A stretch of 64,000 nt of DNA. It comes from Leifsonia aquatica H1aii. GTDB lineage: Bacteria > Actinomycetota > Actinomycetes > Actinomycetales > Microbacteriaceae. Shown in pieces: positions 11,961 to 21,308 of the stretch. The position numbers were made by a program, and so were the translations under genes. The DNA lies in assembly GCF_000633535.1 (NCBI RefSeq), contig NZ_AYMR01000006.1, positions 124,001 through 188,000 of the forward strand. The letters are read 5' to 3'. Under the pieces are notes generated by a model. That model saw only the letters and a program-made list of their open reading frames with translations. It was not told the DNA's origin and ran no database searches. Position 1 is the stretch's first letter, and every line of letters starts with the position of its first letter.

Positions 11961-13205
11961 ATGACACGCACGCTGCGACACGTCGATGCCGGCCGGGCGG
12001 AGGAGGTCTTCGCGGCTCTCCGCGACGCGCTCGCCGGAGGGCCGGCGGTGCTCCCCCGGGAGGCCGCGTCCGACGTCCGCACCGGGAGGAGCCGAACGGG
12101 TGGCGAGGAGAGCGGCACCGAAGAGACAGGCACCGAGCAGGCAGGCACCGAGGAGACGGTCGCCCGGAACGTCGCACTCGTGATCGAGACCTCGGGGTCG
12201 ACGGGGGTGCCGAAGCGCGTGGCCCTCTCGGCCGACGCCCTGCTCGCCAGCGCCGCCGCCTCCGCCGGTGCGATGGGCGGGCAGGGCCAGTGGATCCTCG
12301 CCCTCCCCGCACACTACGTCGCCGGTGCCCAAGTGCTCGTCCGGTCAATCGCTGCGGAGACCGAACCGCTCGTGTACGGCAGCGGGCACTTCGACGCGGA
12401 GCGGTTCTCCGCGCTCGCCGACGGTCTGACGCACGACCTGCGGTACACGTCGCTGGTCCCCGTCCAGCTCGCGCGCCTGATCGACGCCGTCGATGCCGGT
12501 TCGCGCGAGGTCGCCCGCAGCCTCCGCCGTTTCGACGGCATCCTGGTGGGAGGGCAGGCACTCACCCCCGAACTCCGCGAGCGCGCCGAGACGGTGGGAG
12601 CGCGCATCCTGAGCACCTACGGATCAAGCGAGACCGCGGGGGGCTGCGTCTACGACGGCGTCCCGATCGGAACGACCACCGTCCGTTCGGTGGGCGGGCT
12701 GCTCGAGATCGCCGGCCCGACCCTGGCCGAGGGCTATCTCGGCGACGACGGCCGGACGCGCACCGCTTTCCACGACGCGGACGGGCGACGCTGGTACCGC
12801 ACCGGCGATCTCGGTCGCGTCGACGACGGCCGCGTGACCGTATTCGGGCGCGCCGACAACGTGATCATCTCGGGCGGCGAGAAGGTCCTGCTCGACGCCG
12901 TCGAGCAGGTCGTGCGCGGGATCCCCGGGCTGGAGGCCGCGATCGTCGTCGCCTCGGACGACGACGAATGGGGGCAGGTGCCGGTCGTGGTCGTGGCACG
13001 CGGCGATCGCGTCGGCGATCCGGCAGGCGACCGCACCGGCAGCGCGCTTCGCGAGCTGCGCGCGACCGTCGCGGACCGGGTCGGGCGCGCCGCCGCCCCG
13101 GCGCGCATCGTCGAGGTGGGCTCCCTCCCGACCTTGAGCAGCGGCAAGCCCGACCGGGTGACGGCCGCCCGGATGGCGGCGACGACCTCCGGGGACGAGG
13201 CATAG
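11961..13205 (+). CDS. menE: o-Succinylbenzoate-CoA ligase
   Basis: MenE activates o-succinylbenzoate with ATP and CoA, between MenC and MenB in the pathway. The 414-residue protein is a short ANL-superfamily enzyme with the P-loop ETSGSTGVPKRV at about residue 75, an STYGSSETAGG motif (about 214), TGDLG (about 279) and the hinge region NVIISGGEKV (about 300). The N-terminal segment carries a small Gly-Thr-Glu repeat (three 15-bp units at 12114-12158) in front of the P-loop that looks like a low-complexity insertion. It lies 10 bases after menB and before menA. Confidence 0.92.
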   Translation: MTRTLRHVDAGRAEEVFAALRDALAGGPAVLPREAASDVRTGRSRTGGEESGTEETGTEQAGTEETVARNVALVIETSGSTGVPKRVALSADALLASAAASAGAMGGQGQWILALPAHYVAGAQVLVRSIAAETEPLVYGSGHFDAERFSALADGLTHDLRYTSLVPVQLARLIDAVDAGSREVARSLRRFDGILVGGQALTPELRERAETVGARILSTYGSSETAGGCVYDGVPIGTTTVRSVGGLLEIAGPTLAEGYLGDDGRTRTAFHDADGRRWYRTGDLGRVDDGRVTVFGRADNVIISGGEKVLLDAVEQVVRGIPGLEAAIVVASDDDEWGQVPVVVVARGDRVGDPAGDRTGSALRELRATVADRVGRAAAPARIVEVGSLPTLSSGKPDRVTAARMAATTSGDEA

Positions 13206-13231
13206 CCGTTGTTGTTAAGATTCGCACTGTG

Positions 13232-14218
13232 ATGAGTGAGAACAAGCCACGGATGCAGAGGATGGCGCCGCCCCCGGCACGCGGACCGCGTGGAGGCAAG
13301 AGTGGGCGTCCCGGCGCAGCGCGCGCCACGGCGGCTCGACCGGCGACCGCAGCGGACTGGATCGCGGGCGCACGTCTGCGCACGCTTCCTCTGGCCATCG
13401 CCCCGGTCCTCATCGGCGTCGGCGCGGCCAAGGTCGCCGAAGGCCCGGGCGTCTGGCACCCGGTGCGATCGCTGCTCTGCCTGGCCGTCGCGGTGCTGCT
13501 GCAGATCGCCGTCAACTACGCCAACGACTACTCCGACGGCATCCGGGGGACCGACGAGTACCGTGTCGGGCCGGGGCGTCTCACCGGGTCGGGCAAGGCC
13601 TCGCCCCGGAAGGTGCTGACGGTCGCCCTGGTCTTCTTCGGGCTCGCCGCGGTCGCGGGGCTCATCCTGGTCGTGCTCACCCTGCACTGGTGGGTGCTGC
13701 TGGTCGGCGCTGCCGCCATCGCCGCCGCCTGGTTCTACACCGGCGGAAAGCGGCCCTACGGCTACTTCGGCCTGGGCGAAGTCTTCGTCTTCGTCTTCTT
13801 CGGGCTGGTGGCGACCGCCGGCACGACCTACATGCTGGCCGGCACCGTCAACCAGGAGGCCTGGTACGGCGCCGTCGCGGCCGGACTGATCGCGTGCGCC
13901 GTGCTCATGGTCAACAACATCCGCGACATCGGCCCCGACAAGGCCGCACGCAAGCGCACGCTCGCCGTCCTGATCGGCAACGTCGCCTCGCGGATCGTGT
14001 TCTGCGTGCTGCTGCTGGTCCCGTTCGCGATCGTCGCGCTCCTGGCGCTGTTCTACCCGATCGCGTGGTTCGGCATGTTCGCCCTGCTGGCCGCACTGCC
14101 CGCCTGCGCCATCACCCTCTTCGCCAAGACCTCGCGCGAGCTGATCACGGCACTGCAGCTGACGAGCATCACCGGGCTGCTCGTCGGGATCGCGCTCGGC
14201 GTCGCGTTCGCCTTCTGA
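13232..14218 (+). CDS. menA: 1,4-Dihydroxy-2-naphthoate polyprenyltransferase
   Basis: MenA attaches the isoprenoid chain to dihydroxynaphthoate in the membrane. The roughly 328-residue protein has the UbiA-family aspartate motif NYANDYSDG (about residue 95) and the second motif DIGPDKAARKRTL (about 231), with eight to nine hydrophobic segments. The first 40 residues are a Pro/Arg/Gly-rich cytoplasmic tail. ATG 13232 was chosen, but GTG 13229 is equally possible: TAAGAT at 13216-13221 lies 7 bases before it and would make it leaderless. The frame stays open far upstream inside menE, but that part reads as shadow sequence. Confidence 0.92.
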   Translation: MSENKPRMQRMAPPPARGPRGGKSGRPGAARATAARPATAADWIAGARLRTLPLAIAPVLIGVGAAKVAEGPGVWHPVRSLLCLAVAVLLQIAVNYANDYSDGIRGTDEYRVGPGRLTGSGKASPRKVLTVALVFFGLAAVAGLILVVLTLHWWVLLVGAAAIAAAWFYTGGKRPYGYFGLGEVFVFVFFGLVATAGTTYMLAGTVNQEAWYGAVAAGLIACAVLMVNNIRDIGPDKAARKRTLAVLIGNVASRIVFCVLLLVPFAIVALLALFYPIAWFGMFALLAALPACAITLFAKTSRELITALQLTSITGLLVGIALGVAFAF

Positions 14219-14240
14219 GGCTGCGGCCTCTCCCGCGCGG

Positions 14241-14624
14241 TCAGGCGGTCGGAGGCGTCGAGCCGGCCTCGCGAGAAGCGGCAGCGGCGCCGGCGTCGGC
14301 CTGCCGTTCCGTCGTCTGCTGCTCCGTGGTCGGCCGTTCCGCGGTCGGATGGGCGGCGGCCTCGGCGGAGTCGACCACCGCGTCCTCCACCTCGTCGTCG
14401 ACCGACGGGGTCGGCTTCTCGCGGTGACGGAGCTCGTAGAGCTCGGAGGAGACCGCGTTGCGCGGCCGGCTGAGGAAGATGTACGAGAGGCACAGTCCGA
14501 TCAGGGCGGCGGCGATCACCGACGCCCACCAGACGATGCCCAGGAACAGCAGGACGGCGAGCGGGATGGCGAACACCAGCAGGCGCAGGACGGTGTAATA
14601 CAACCAGGAGGGAATCCGCTTCAC
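14241..14624 (-). CDS. DUF4229 small membrane protein
   Basis: This 127-residue protein has two membrane helices (about residues 8-28 and 33-50), then LSRPRNAVSSELYEL, a conserved stretch of the DUF4229 family, and a long Glu/Ala/Thr-rich disordered tail. The family's function is unknown. The GTG start has TAAGCT (complement of 14631-14636) exactly 6 bases upstream, indicating a leaderless mRNA. It is convergent with menA and divergent, with a 42-base gap, from the next gene. Actinobacterial DUF4229 genes often sit among men genes, which suggests an accessory role (inference). Confidence 0.8.
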   Translation of the reverse strand: MKRIPSWLYYTVLRLLVFAIPLAVLLFLGIVWWASVIAAALIGLCLSYIFLSRPRNAVSSELYELRHREKPTPSVDDEVEDAVVDSAEAAAHPTAERPTTEQQTTERQADAGAAAASREAGSTPPTA

Positions 14625-14666
14625 CCTCCCAGCTTAGAGACGGACTCTGAGAGTTACGATTGACCC

Positions 14667-15020
14667 ATGGTTCGCCTCTGGATAGTCCTCGGCGTCGCAG
14701 CCGCGGTCTTCTACATCTATTCGGTGGTGGACTGCGCGCTCTTCGAACGCTCGCGAGTGCGCGGCCTTCCCAAGCCCGTGTGGCTGCTGATCATCATCCT
14801 CTTCCCGGTCATCGGCGGGATCCTCTGGTTCCTCATCGGGCGCGGTCGGCGACGAGCGGGTGAGCGCCGTCTGGTGGCCCCCGACGACGACCCCGAATTC
14901 CTCGGCAAGCTCAAGCTCGACAGCGACCAGGAGGCACGGATCCGCCAGCTGGAGAAGGAGCTCGCCGACCTCGACGACAACGGTCCCGACAGCGACCAAA
15001 CCGGCCGCCGGGATGGGTGA
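14667..15020 (+). CDS. PLD nuclease N-terminal domain (PLDc_N) membrane protein
   Basis: This 117-residue protein has two transmembrane helices (about 3-23 and 40-60) with the PLDc_N signature [17 protein letters not shown] between them, then a charged, coiled-coil-like tail. It lacks the HKD catalytic domain, so it is not a phospholipase; stand-alone PLDc_N proteins are of unknown function. TACGAT at 14655-14660 is 6 bases before the ATG (leaderless layout). Its last 8 bases overlap the start of menD, so menD is probably translated by coupling. Confidence 0.82.
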   Translation: MVRLWIVLGVAAAVFYIYSVVDCALFERSRVRGLPKPVWLLIIILFPVIGGILWFLIGRGRRRAGERRLVAPDDDPEFLGKLKLDSDQEARIRQLEKELADLDDNGPDSDQTGRRDG

Positions 15021-16833
15021 ACCCTCCACCGCGGGCTCCGGAGACGGCGCCCGCGCCTCGGACGCGCCTGCGCGCGACGACGAGGCGACCGGGAACCCCG
15101 CGACCGACTACTCCACCGCACTGCTGAGGGCGTTCGTGCGCGCCGGCGTGCGCGATGTCGTCGTCAGTCCGGGTTCACGCTCGCAGGCGCTCGCACTCGT
15201 CGCGGCATCGCTCGAGCACAGCGGTCATCTGCGGCTGCACGTCCGGATCGATGAGCGCGTGGGCGGCTTCCTCGCGCTCGGTCTCGCACGGGAGAGCGGC
15301 GCACCCGCCGTCGTGATCACCACCAGCGGCACCGCCACCGCGAACCTGCACCCGGCCGTCCTCGAAGCGCACGAGGCGGGTGTGCCCTTGATCGTGCTGA
15401 CGGCCGACCGCCCGGCCGAGCTCCGCGGCATCCGCTCCAATCAGACGACCCGGCAGGACGGCCTGTACGGTGTGGCCGTCCGATGGTCGAACGACGTGGA
15501 CGCGCCCCGTGCCGCCGACGCCGTCGAGACCGCCGTCGAGGCCCGTGCGGCCGCGTCGCTGGCGCTCGCCGCGGTGCGCGCCGCCGTGGGCGCCGAGACC
15601 GCCGACCCGGGCCCCGTGCATCTCAACGTCGCCTACCGCGAGCCGCTCTCCGTGGCCGCGCCCACGCTCCACGAGCCGATCGTCGGCGCACTTCCGCCGA
15701 TCGCGGGGCCGCACGCACTCGGTCGCGAGACGATCGAGCTCGACGACCGGGCGCGTACGGTCGTCGTCGCCGGTGCCGATGCAGGGGCCGACGCCGAGGA
15801 ACTCGCCCGGGAGGCGGGCTACCCCCTCCTCGCCGAGGTCTCCAGCGGAGCGCGCTTCGGCCCGAACCTGGTGGTCGCGTACCGCGAGCTGCTCCGGGAG
15901 GAATCCTTCGGTGGCCGGGTCGAGCGTGCGATCGTCTTCGGGCATCCCACGCTCAGCCGTGAGATCCCCGCACTGCTGACCGACCCCGAGGTCGAGGTGA
16001 TCGTGGTCGCCCCGACCGGCGCGCAGGCCTACGATCCCGGCCACCGTGCACGGATCGTCGGTGCCGTGCGGCCGCCGGCGGCCGTCGACCTGCGCTCGCC
16101 GGAGGTGCGCGGCTGGGTGGGCAGCTGGGTCTTCGCCAGCCGACGACTGATCGAGGACGCCGAGCGCGCCGCCGATCCGGCGGCGCTCGCCCCGGACGTG
16201 GACAAGGCCCGTTCGTACGAGCCGGCCGATGCGCTCGCGTTCGCGAAGGCGGAGCTCGCGGCGGTGCGCGCCCCGATCACACGGCCGCTGCTGGCGGAGG
16301 CGCTCTGGCGTTACACCTGGCCGCACGACCGGCTGGTGCTCGCGGCCTCCCGCCTCATCCGGGATGCCGACCGCATCGTCCCGGGCAAGCGGATCCGGGT
16401 GCACTCGAACCGCGGCCTCGCCGGCATCGACGGCACGATCGCCACGGCGACCGGGATCGCGATCGCAAGCCAGGCCGCCGCGGCGGAGGCCGGGAATCCG
16501 TCCGGCGTCACGCGCGTCCTGATCGGCGATCTGGCGCTCCTGCACGATGTCGGCGCGCTGCTCTGTGCTCCGGGGGAGGAGCGACCGCACCTTCAGCTCG
16601 TGGTCGGCAACGACGGCGGCGGCACCATCTTCGACGGCCTCGAGGTGGCGGCGACGGCGGGGACGGCGGCGTTCGATCGCGTGCAGTACACGCCGCACGA
16701 TGTCGATATCGCGGCCCTCGCCGCCGCGTACGGCTGGGACCATCGCACCGCGCGGACGAAGGGGGAGCTCGATCAGGCGCTCTCCGCTCCGCCCGGGGGT
16801 GTCAGCATCGTCGAGGTGCCGCTCCGCCGCTGA
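15013..16833 (+). CDS. menD: SEPHCHC synthase
   Basis: MenD is the thiamine-diphosphate enzyme that adds a succinic-semialdehyde unit from 2-oxoglutarate to isochorismate. The 606-residue protein has [14 protein letters not shown] at about 49-62, the cofactor-activating glutamate at 81 in [27 protein letters not shown] (about 100), and the ThDP/Mg region [12 protein letters not shown] to NDGGGTIF (about 505-540). These motifs separate it from acetolactate synthases. ATG 15013 was chosen because it gives the expected N terminus and overlaps the previous stop (ATGGGTGA); a longer frame back to 14860 is shadow sequence of that gene. MenF and MenH are not in the window. Confidence 0.93.
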   Translation: MGEPSTAGSGDGARASDAPARDDEATGNPATDYSTALLRAFVRAGVRDVVVSPGSRSQALALVAASLEHSGHLRLHVRIDERVGGFLALGLARESGAPAVVITTSGTATANLHPAVLEAHEAGVPLIVLTADRPAELRGIRSNQTTRQDGLYGVAVRWSNDVDAPRAADAVETAVEARAAASLALAAVRAAVGAETADPGPVHLNVAYREPLSVAAPTLHEPIVGALPPIAGPHALGRETIELDDRARTVVVAGADAGADAEELAREAGYPLLAEVSSGARFGPNLVVAYRELLREESFGGRVERAIVFGHPTLSREIPALLTDPEVEVIVVAPTGAQAYDPGHRARIVGAVRPPAAVDLRSPEVRGWVGSWVFASRRLIEDAERAADPAALAPDVDKARSYEPADALAFAKAELAAVRAPITRPLLAEALWRYTWPHDRLVLAASRLIRDADRIVPGKRIRVHSNRGLAGIDGTIATATGIAIASQAAAAEAGNPSGVTRVLIGDLALLHDVGALLCAPGEERPHLQLVVGNDGGGTIFDGLEVAATAGTAAFDRVQYTPHDVDIAALAAAYGWDHRTARTKGELDQALSAPPGGVSIVEVPLRR

Positions 16834-16848
16834 CGGCGATCAGCGTGG

Positions 16849-18255
16849 TCAGCCGTTGATGATCTGCGGAACGGCGACGGCCTTGAGCCCCTCGACGCCG
16901 AACTCGAGACCGTAGCCGGACCCCTTCACGCCGCCGAACGGGATCATCGGGTGCACCCCTCCGTGGGAGTTGATCCACACCGTCCCGGCCTGCATGCGGG
17001 CGGCGACGGCCAGGGCCTCGTCGCGGTCGCCCCAGACGGATCCGCCGAGACCCACATCCAGACGGTTCGCGCTGGCGATGGCGTCGTCCACCTCGCTGTA
17101 GCGGACGATGGGGAGGGCCGGACCGAACTGCTCCTCGTCGACCAGGGCGACGCCATCGGCGACATCGGCGACGAGGGTGATCGGGTAGAAGAGCGCGCCC
17201 AGCTCGGTGGCCGGGGAGCCTCCGGTGACGATGCGTGCGCCGTTCGCCTTCGCGTCCTCCACCAGGCGGTTCACGATGTCGAACTGCTGCTTGTTCTGCA
17301 GCGGCCCGAGCACGTTGTCCTCGTCCAGGCCGTTGCCCATCGGGGTGGCGCGGGCGATCGCGGCCAGGGCGTCCACGGTCGCATCGTAGATCGAGTCGTG
17401 CACGTACAGGCGCTTGAGCGCCGCGCAGGTCTGGCCGGTGTTGATGAACGCGCCCCAGAACAGGTCCTGGGCGATGGCCTGCGGATCCGCGCTCGGGAGC
17501 ACGATGCCGGCGTCGTTGCCGCCGAGCTCCAGGGTGAGCCGGGCGAGGTTGCCGGCCGAGCTCTCGATGATCCGGCGGCCTGTCGCGGTGGAGCCGGTGA
17601 ACATGATCTTGTCGACGTCCGGGTGGCTCGCCAGGCGTGCGCCGACTTCGCGGCCTCCGGAGACGGCGATGAGCACATCGGCGGGGAGCACCTCGTTCAG
17701 CACGCTGACCAGGGCGAGGACGCTGAGGGGCGTGTACTCGGAGGGCTTGAGCACCACCGTGTTGCCCATCCGCAGTGCGGGGGCGAGCTGCCAGATGCCG
17801 ATCATGAGCGGCCAGTTCCACGGGCCGATCGCCCCGACGACGCCGACCGCCCGGTAGTGCAGCTCGGCGTGCGTCTCGCCGTCGTCGACGACGACCTGCG
17901 GCTCGAGGGGCAGCGTCGCGGACGTGCGCAGCCAGGACGAGCACGCCCCGATCTCGAACCGCGCGTTGGGGCCGTTGAGCGGCTTGCCCTGTTCGCGGGA
18001 GAGCAACCGGGCCAGCTCCTCTGCGCGGGCGTCGATGGCGTCGGCCGCGCGCAGGAGCACCTGTGTGCGTGCGTCGTGGCCGAGCGCATCCCAGGCCGGC
18101 TGAGCGGCGCGTGCGCGGGCGATCGCCGCATCCAGGTCGTCGACCGACGCCTCGGGGGCCCGGCCGATCTCGGCACCCGTGGCCGGATCATGGATCGGTC
18201 GGCCCGCTCCCTCCGGTGCGCTGACGCGGTCGAGCAGTTCGGTGTTGTCCGGCAT
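16849..18255 (-). CDS. NAD(P)-dependent aldehyde dehydrogenase
   Basis: A 468-residue ALDH-superfamily enzyme with catalytic Cys277 (NTGQTCAAL), general-base Glu243 (LELGG), Asn147 (GPWNWP) and the C-terminal PFGGVKGSGYG segment. It would oxidise an aldehyde to the acid in the cytoplasm. The start at 18255 is fixed by a strong GGAGGAG site 6 bases upstream; the frame is open far beyond it on the opposite strand of the regulator, but that part is shadow. It is divergent from a FeaR-like AraC gene and near an amine oxidase and an amine/amino-acid permease, so its substrate is probably the aldehyde released from an amine (compare PadA in E. coli phenylethylamine degradation). Substrate identity is inferred. 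Confidence 0.88.
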   Translation of the reverse strand: MPDNTELLDRVSAPEGAGRPIHDPATGAEIGRAPEASVDDLDAAIARARAAQPAWDALGHDARTQVLLRAADAIDARAEELARLLSREQGKPLNGPNARFEIGACSSWLRTSATLPLEPQVVVDDGETHAELHYRAVGVVGAIGPWNWPLMIGIWQLAPALRMGNTVVLKPSEYTPLSVLALVSVLNEVLPADVLIAVSGGREVGARLASHPDVDKIMFTGSTATGRRIIESSAGNLARLTLELGGNDAGIVLPSADPQAIAQDLFWGAFINTGQTCAALKRLYVHDSIYDATVDALAAIARATPMGNGLDEDNVLGPLQNKQQFDIVNRLVEDAKANGARIVTGGSPATELGALFYPITLVADVADGVALVDEEQFGPALPIVRYSEVDDAIASANRLDVGLGGSVWGDRDEALAVAARMQAGTVWINSHGGVHPMIPFGGVKGSGYGLEFGVEGLKAVAVPQIING

Positions 18256-18403
18256 CGGGTCTCCTCCAGTGGAACGGTCCTCGACCCAGTCTCGGTCGGA
18301 GCGCCGGAGCCCGCTTGACCGTGAACGCACGGCGGATGACGCGCGGTGCAGAGCTGTCGTCGGCTTCGGGACGGTACGCCCTGGCTCCGTCTGGAGCGAG
18401 ATG

Positions 18404-18428
18404 ATACGATCGATATCACGGATCGTAT
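18404..18428. promoter_or_regulatory. Inverted-repeat operator candidate between ALDH and AraC genes
   Basis: ATACGATC (18404-18411) and GATCGTAT (18421-18428) form a perfect 8-bp inverted repeat with a 9-base spacer, in the 207-base divergent region 35 bases before the AraC-type gene. The position fits autoregulation or control of the divergent dehydrogenase gene. AraC proteins usually bind direct repeats, so another regulator is also possible. Confidence 0.45.
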
Positions 18429-18462
18429 ACAACGTCGTCCCCGGTCCCGAATGAGGTAGATC

Positions 18463-19482
18463 GTGCTCGTCACTCCGCAGCAGATGCCGATGTCTCCCGA
18501 ACAGTCCCGGCCCGCGTCGGCAGCCCGCGCGGCGCGGGACGCGGAGGCCCGCGTCTCGTCCAGCGCCACGCGCGACTTCAGCGCCTTCCGCACAGCGGTC
18601 TCGGAGTCGTTCGTCCCGTTGCAGGTCACGAGCGATCGTCCGGATCCGTTCTGGGGCCGGATCCGGATGGCCACGGCCGACACGATCCACTTCTCCGAGG
18701 TGAGCGCCTCTCAGCACGTCGTCGCCCGCACGCCCGAGCTGATCGCGCGATCCGACCGCGACTACTACAAGCTCAGCATGATGCTGTCGGGCACGGGGCT
18801 TCTCATCCAGGACAACCGGGAGGCGGTCCTGCGCCCCGGCGACCTCGCGGTCTACGACACGCACCGGCCGTACTCCCTCGTCTTCGACGACGACTTCCGC
18901 ACCATGGTCGTGATGTTCCCGAAGAACCTGATCGACCTCCCGCGCGAGCTGGTCGCGCAGTTGACCGCCGTGCGCTTCGACGGCCGCTCGGGCGTCGGCG
19001 GCATCATCGTGCCGTTCCTCGCCCAGCTCGTCGGCAACCTCGACCAGCTCTCCGGCCTGAGCGGCACCCGGCTGGCGCACAGCGCGCTCGACCTGGTGAC
19101 GACCCTCTTCGCCGACGAACTCGACGCGCGCACCGACGCGGTCGACCCGCACCGCGCGCTGATGCAGCGCATCCGCATGTACATCGACGCCAACCTGGCG
19201 TCGACGGAGCTCGGGCCGACGCAGATCGCGGCGGCCCACTTCATCTCGACCCGGCACTTGCAGGGGCTGTTCCAGCAGCAGAGCACCACGGTGTCGGCGT
19301 GGATCCGCACGCGACGGCTCGAGCGCTGCCGACGCGACCTCGTTGACCCGCTGCACGCCGACCAGTCGGTCGCCTCCATCGCCTCCCGCTGGGGGTTCGT
19401 GGACGCAGCGCACTTCAGCCGGGTGTTCAAGGCGGCGTACGCGGAGTCCCCGTCCGACGTGCGCGCCGCCGCCCGCGCCTGA
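18463..19482 (+). CDS. AraC-family regulator, FeaR-like
   Basis: A 339-residue regulator. Residues about 45-225 form the AraC-binding-like (cupin) domain seen in FeaR, and residues about 240-338 hold two helix-turn-helix units (LGPTQIAAAHFISTRHLQ and SVASIASRWGFVDAAHFSR) ending in the usual AraC tail. The GTG start at 18463 has GAGG 6 bases upstream; an ATG at 18484 is an alternative. FeaR activates amine oxidase and aldehyde dehydrogenase genes in E. coli, and the same two enzyme types flank this gene, so it is probably the activator of the 16849-23288 locus. Direct operator evidence is limited. Confidence 0.88.
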   Translation: MLVTPQQMPMSPEQSRPASAARAARDAEARVSSSATRDFSAFRTAVSESFVPLQVTSDRPDPFWGRIRMATADTIHFSEVSASQHVVARTPELIARSDRDYYKLSMMLSGTGLLIQDNREAVLRPGDLAVYDTHRPYSLVFDDDFRTMVVMFPKNLIDLPRELVAQLTAVRFDGRSGVGGIIVPFLAQLVGNLDQLSGLSGTRLAHSALDLVTTLFADELDARTDAVDPHRALMQRIRMYIDANLASTELGPTQIAAAHFISTRHLQGLFQQQSTTVSAWIRTRRLERCRRDLVDPLHADQSVASIASRWGFVDAAHFSRVFKAAYAESPSDVRAAARA

Positions 19483-19513
19483 CGCCGCCCGCGGCGACCC
19501 CCCCCCGAACGCC

Positions 19514-19547
19514 GAACGGGGCGCCCTCCGTGGAGAGCGCCCCGTTC
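19514..19547. terminator. Bidirectional terminator hairpin
   Basis: GAACGGGGCGC (19514-19524) and GCGCCCCGTTC (19537-19547) are perfect 11-bp arms, and the inner CTCC/GGAG can extend the stem. It lies between the convergent AraC and permease genes. No T-run is present on either side, so its strength as a terminator is uncertain. Confidence 0.6.
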
Positions 19548-19560
19548 CCGCGCGAGCGGC

Positions 19561-21093
19561 TCAGTCGTCCTCGGTGCCGAGCTCGGGGGCTCCGGCCTCC
19601 TCGGTGCCGTGGCCGATCTGCGCGTAGACCTTCGGGTTGCGCCGTTTCAGCGCCATTCCCCAGAACACCCCGACGATGCCGGGCACGATGACGATCGCCG
19701 GGAGGATGAACGTCGTCGCCGACGGCGGTGCCGTGGGGTCGCTGGTCAGCAGGGTGTTGAAATAGATCAGGATCAAGGCGAAGACGACCGTCAGCGCCAC
19801 CCCCGAGACGATCGGGGCGACGAGACGCTGCCACGGTCCGAGACCCCGGCCGTCCCGGCGGAAGAAGCCGATCACCGAGAACGACACGATCGCCATCAGG
19901 AGCACCAGCCCCAGCGCTCCGCTGTTCGTCAGCCAGGAGAACAGGGTGAGCACGGGGAACAGGGCGGCGGGCGCACCCTCGGGGGGCGTCCATCCCGCGC
20001 CCGCGATGGCGAAGGCGACGATCACGACGGCGGCGAGCACGGTCTGGGTGAGCGAGCCGGCCCACGGTGCGCCGCTGTGGGCGCGGATGCGGGACAGGCC
20101 GCGGGGGAGCACACCCTCCCGCCCGAGGGAGAAGAAGTACCGCGCGACGGCGTTGTGGAAGCTGACCAGCGACGCGAAGAGGCTGGTGATGAAGAGCAGC
20201 TGGGCGATGTCGCTGATCACGATGCCGAGGTGCGAGGAGAGGAAGGTGAAGATGAGATCGGGGCCCTGCTCCGTGGAGGCCTTGATGACTGTGCTCGGAC
20301 CCGTCCCGACCGTCATCGCCCACGACGACAGCGCGTAGAAGAGTGCGATGACGCCGACCGCCGTGTACGTGGCGCGGGCGACCGTGCGCTTCGGGTCCTT
20401 CGACTCCTCGCCGTAGATCGCGGCCGACTCGAAGCCCATGAACGCCGCGATCCCGAAGGCGAACACCGCACCGATGCCGGGGACGAACAGGGCGGACGGG
20501 CTGAGCGCCTCGCCGCTGATGCCCTCGGGGGCGACGATGAACGAGGCGATGTCGTAGACGATCACGACGACGAACTCCAGGGCGACCAGCACCCCGAGCA
20601 CCTTGGCCGAGAGGTCGACCCGGTTGACGCCGAGCACCGCGATGAGGGCGATGCACACGAGCACCGGGATCCACCACGGCACGTCCCAGCCGAATTTGCT
20701 CGCCAGCAGCGACGACATCTGGAAGCCGAACATCCCGTAGACGCCGATCTGCATGGCGTTGTACGAGATGAGGGCGACGATCGAGACGCCGACGCCTCCG
20801 GGGCGGCCGAGGCCCTGCGACACATACGAGTAGAAGGCTCCCGCATTGGTGACGAAGCGGCTCATGGCCGCGTATCCCACGGCGAAGAGGGCGAGTGTCG
20901 CGCCGAGGATCAGGAACGACAGCGGCACGCCGAGCACTCCGGTGACGGCGAACGTGGTGGTGACGCCGCCGGCGAGGACGGTCAGCGGGGCGGACGCCGC
21001 GACGATCATGAACGTGACGGCGGGGACGCCCAGACGGCGGTGGGCCGCGGTGCGCGTGCCGACGGCGGTGTCGGCGGATTCGGTGGAGGTCAA
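19561..21093 (-). CDS. APC-family amino acid/amine permease
   Basis: A 510-residue membrane protein with about 12 hydrophobic segments and APC-superfamily landmarks: the first helix ASAPLTVLAGG, YAAMSRFVTNAGAFYSYVSQG in helices 2-3, and the cytoplasmic GEESKDPKRTVARAT loop. No ATG is suitably placed; a TTG at 21091-21093 sits 7 bases after GAGGAG and gives the normal N terminus, whereas a longer frame to 21306 would cross the divergent promoter. It is divergent from the amine oxidase gene, so uptake of an amine or its parent amino acid is the likely role. Both genes probably share control through the 215-base gap. Confidence 0.87.
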   Translation of the reverse strand: MTSTESADTAVGTRTAAHRRLGVPAVTFMIVAASAPLTVLAGGVTTTFAVTGVLGVPLSFLILGATLALFAVGYAAMSRFVTNAGAFYSYVSQGLGRPGGVGVSIVALISYNAMQIGVYGMFGFQMSSLLASKFGWDVPWWIPVLVCIALIAVLGVNRVDLSAKVLGVLVALEFVVVIVYDIASFIVAPEGISGEALSPSALFVPGIGAVFAFGIAAFMGFESAAIYGEESKDPKRTVARATYTAVGVIALFYALSSWAMTVGTGPSTVIKASTEQGPDLIFTFLSSHLGIVISDIAQLLFITSLFASLVSFHNAVARYFFSLGREGVLPRGLSRIRAHSGAPWAGSLTQTVLAAVVIVAFAIAGAGWTPPEGAPAALFPVLTLFSWLTNSGALGLVLLMAIVSFSVIGFFRRDGRGLGPWQRLVAPIVSGVALTVVFALILIYFNTLLTSDPTAPPSATTFILPAIVIVPGIVGVFWGMALKRRNPKVYAQIGHGTEEAGAPELGTEDD

Positions 21094-21308
21094 CGCATTC
21101 TCCTCGTTCGGTTCGCGCCAGGAAGGGTAAGCCCACGAAGGGACGGCAGGGTGCGCGATTGCTGACGATTGAACCGTCTCCCGAGCCCGCCGGGTTGGCG
21201 TGCGACGCAGAGCGGTTGTCTGAAACGGAACGTTCGGCCGTGCGTGCCTTCCCGCCCGTCTGGACGAGCCCGGATACTGAGAGGACGAGCTCGACGTAAG
21301 GAACACCG

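Noticed and set aside
14667-15020. A phospholipase D
   Set aside because: Only the N-terminal membrane domain is present, with no HKD motifs.
15013-16833. An acetolactate synthase-type ThDP enzyme
   Set aside because: MenD-specific motifs and the men gene context fit SEPHCHC synthase better.
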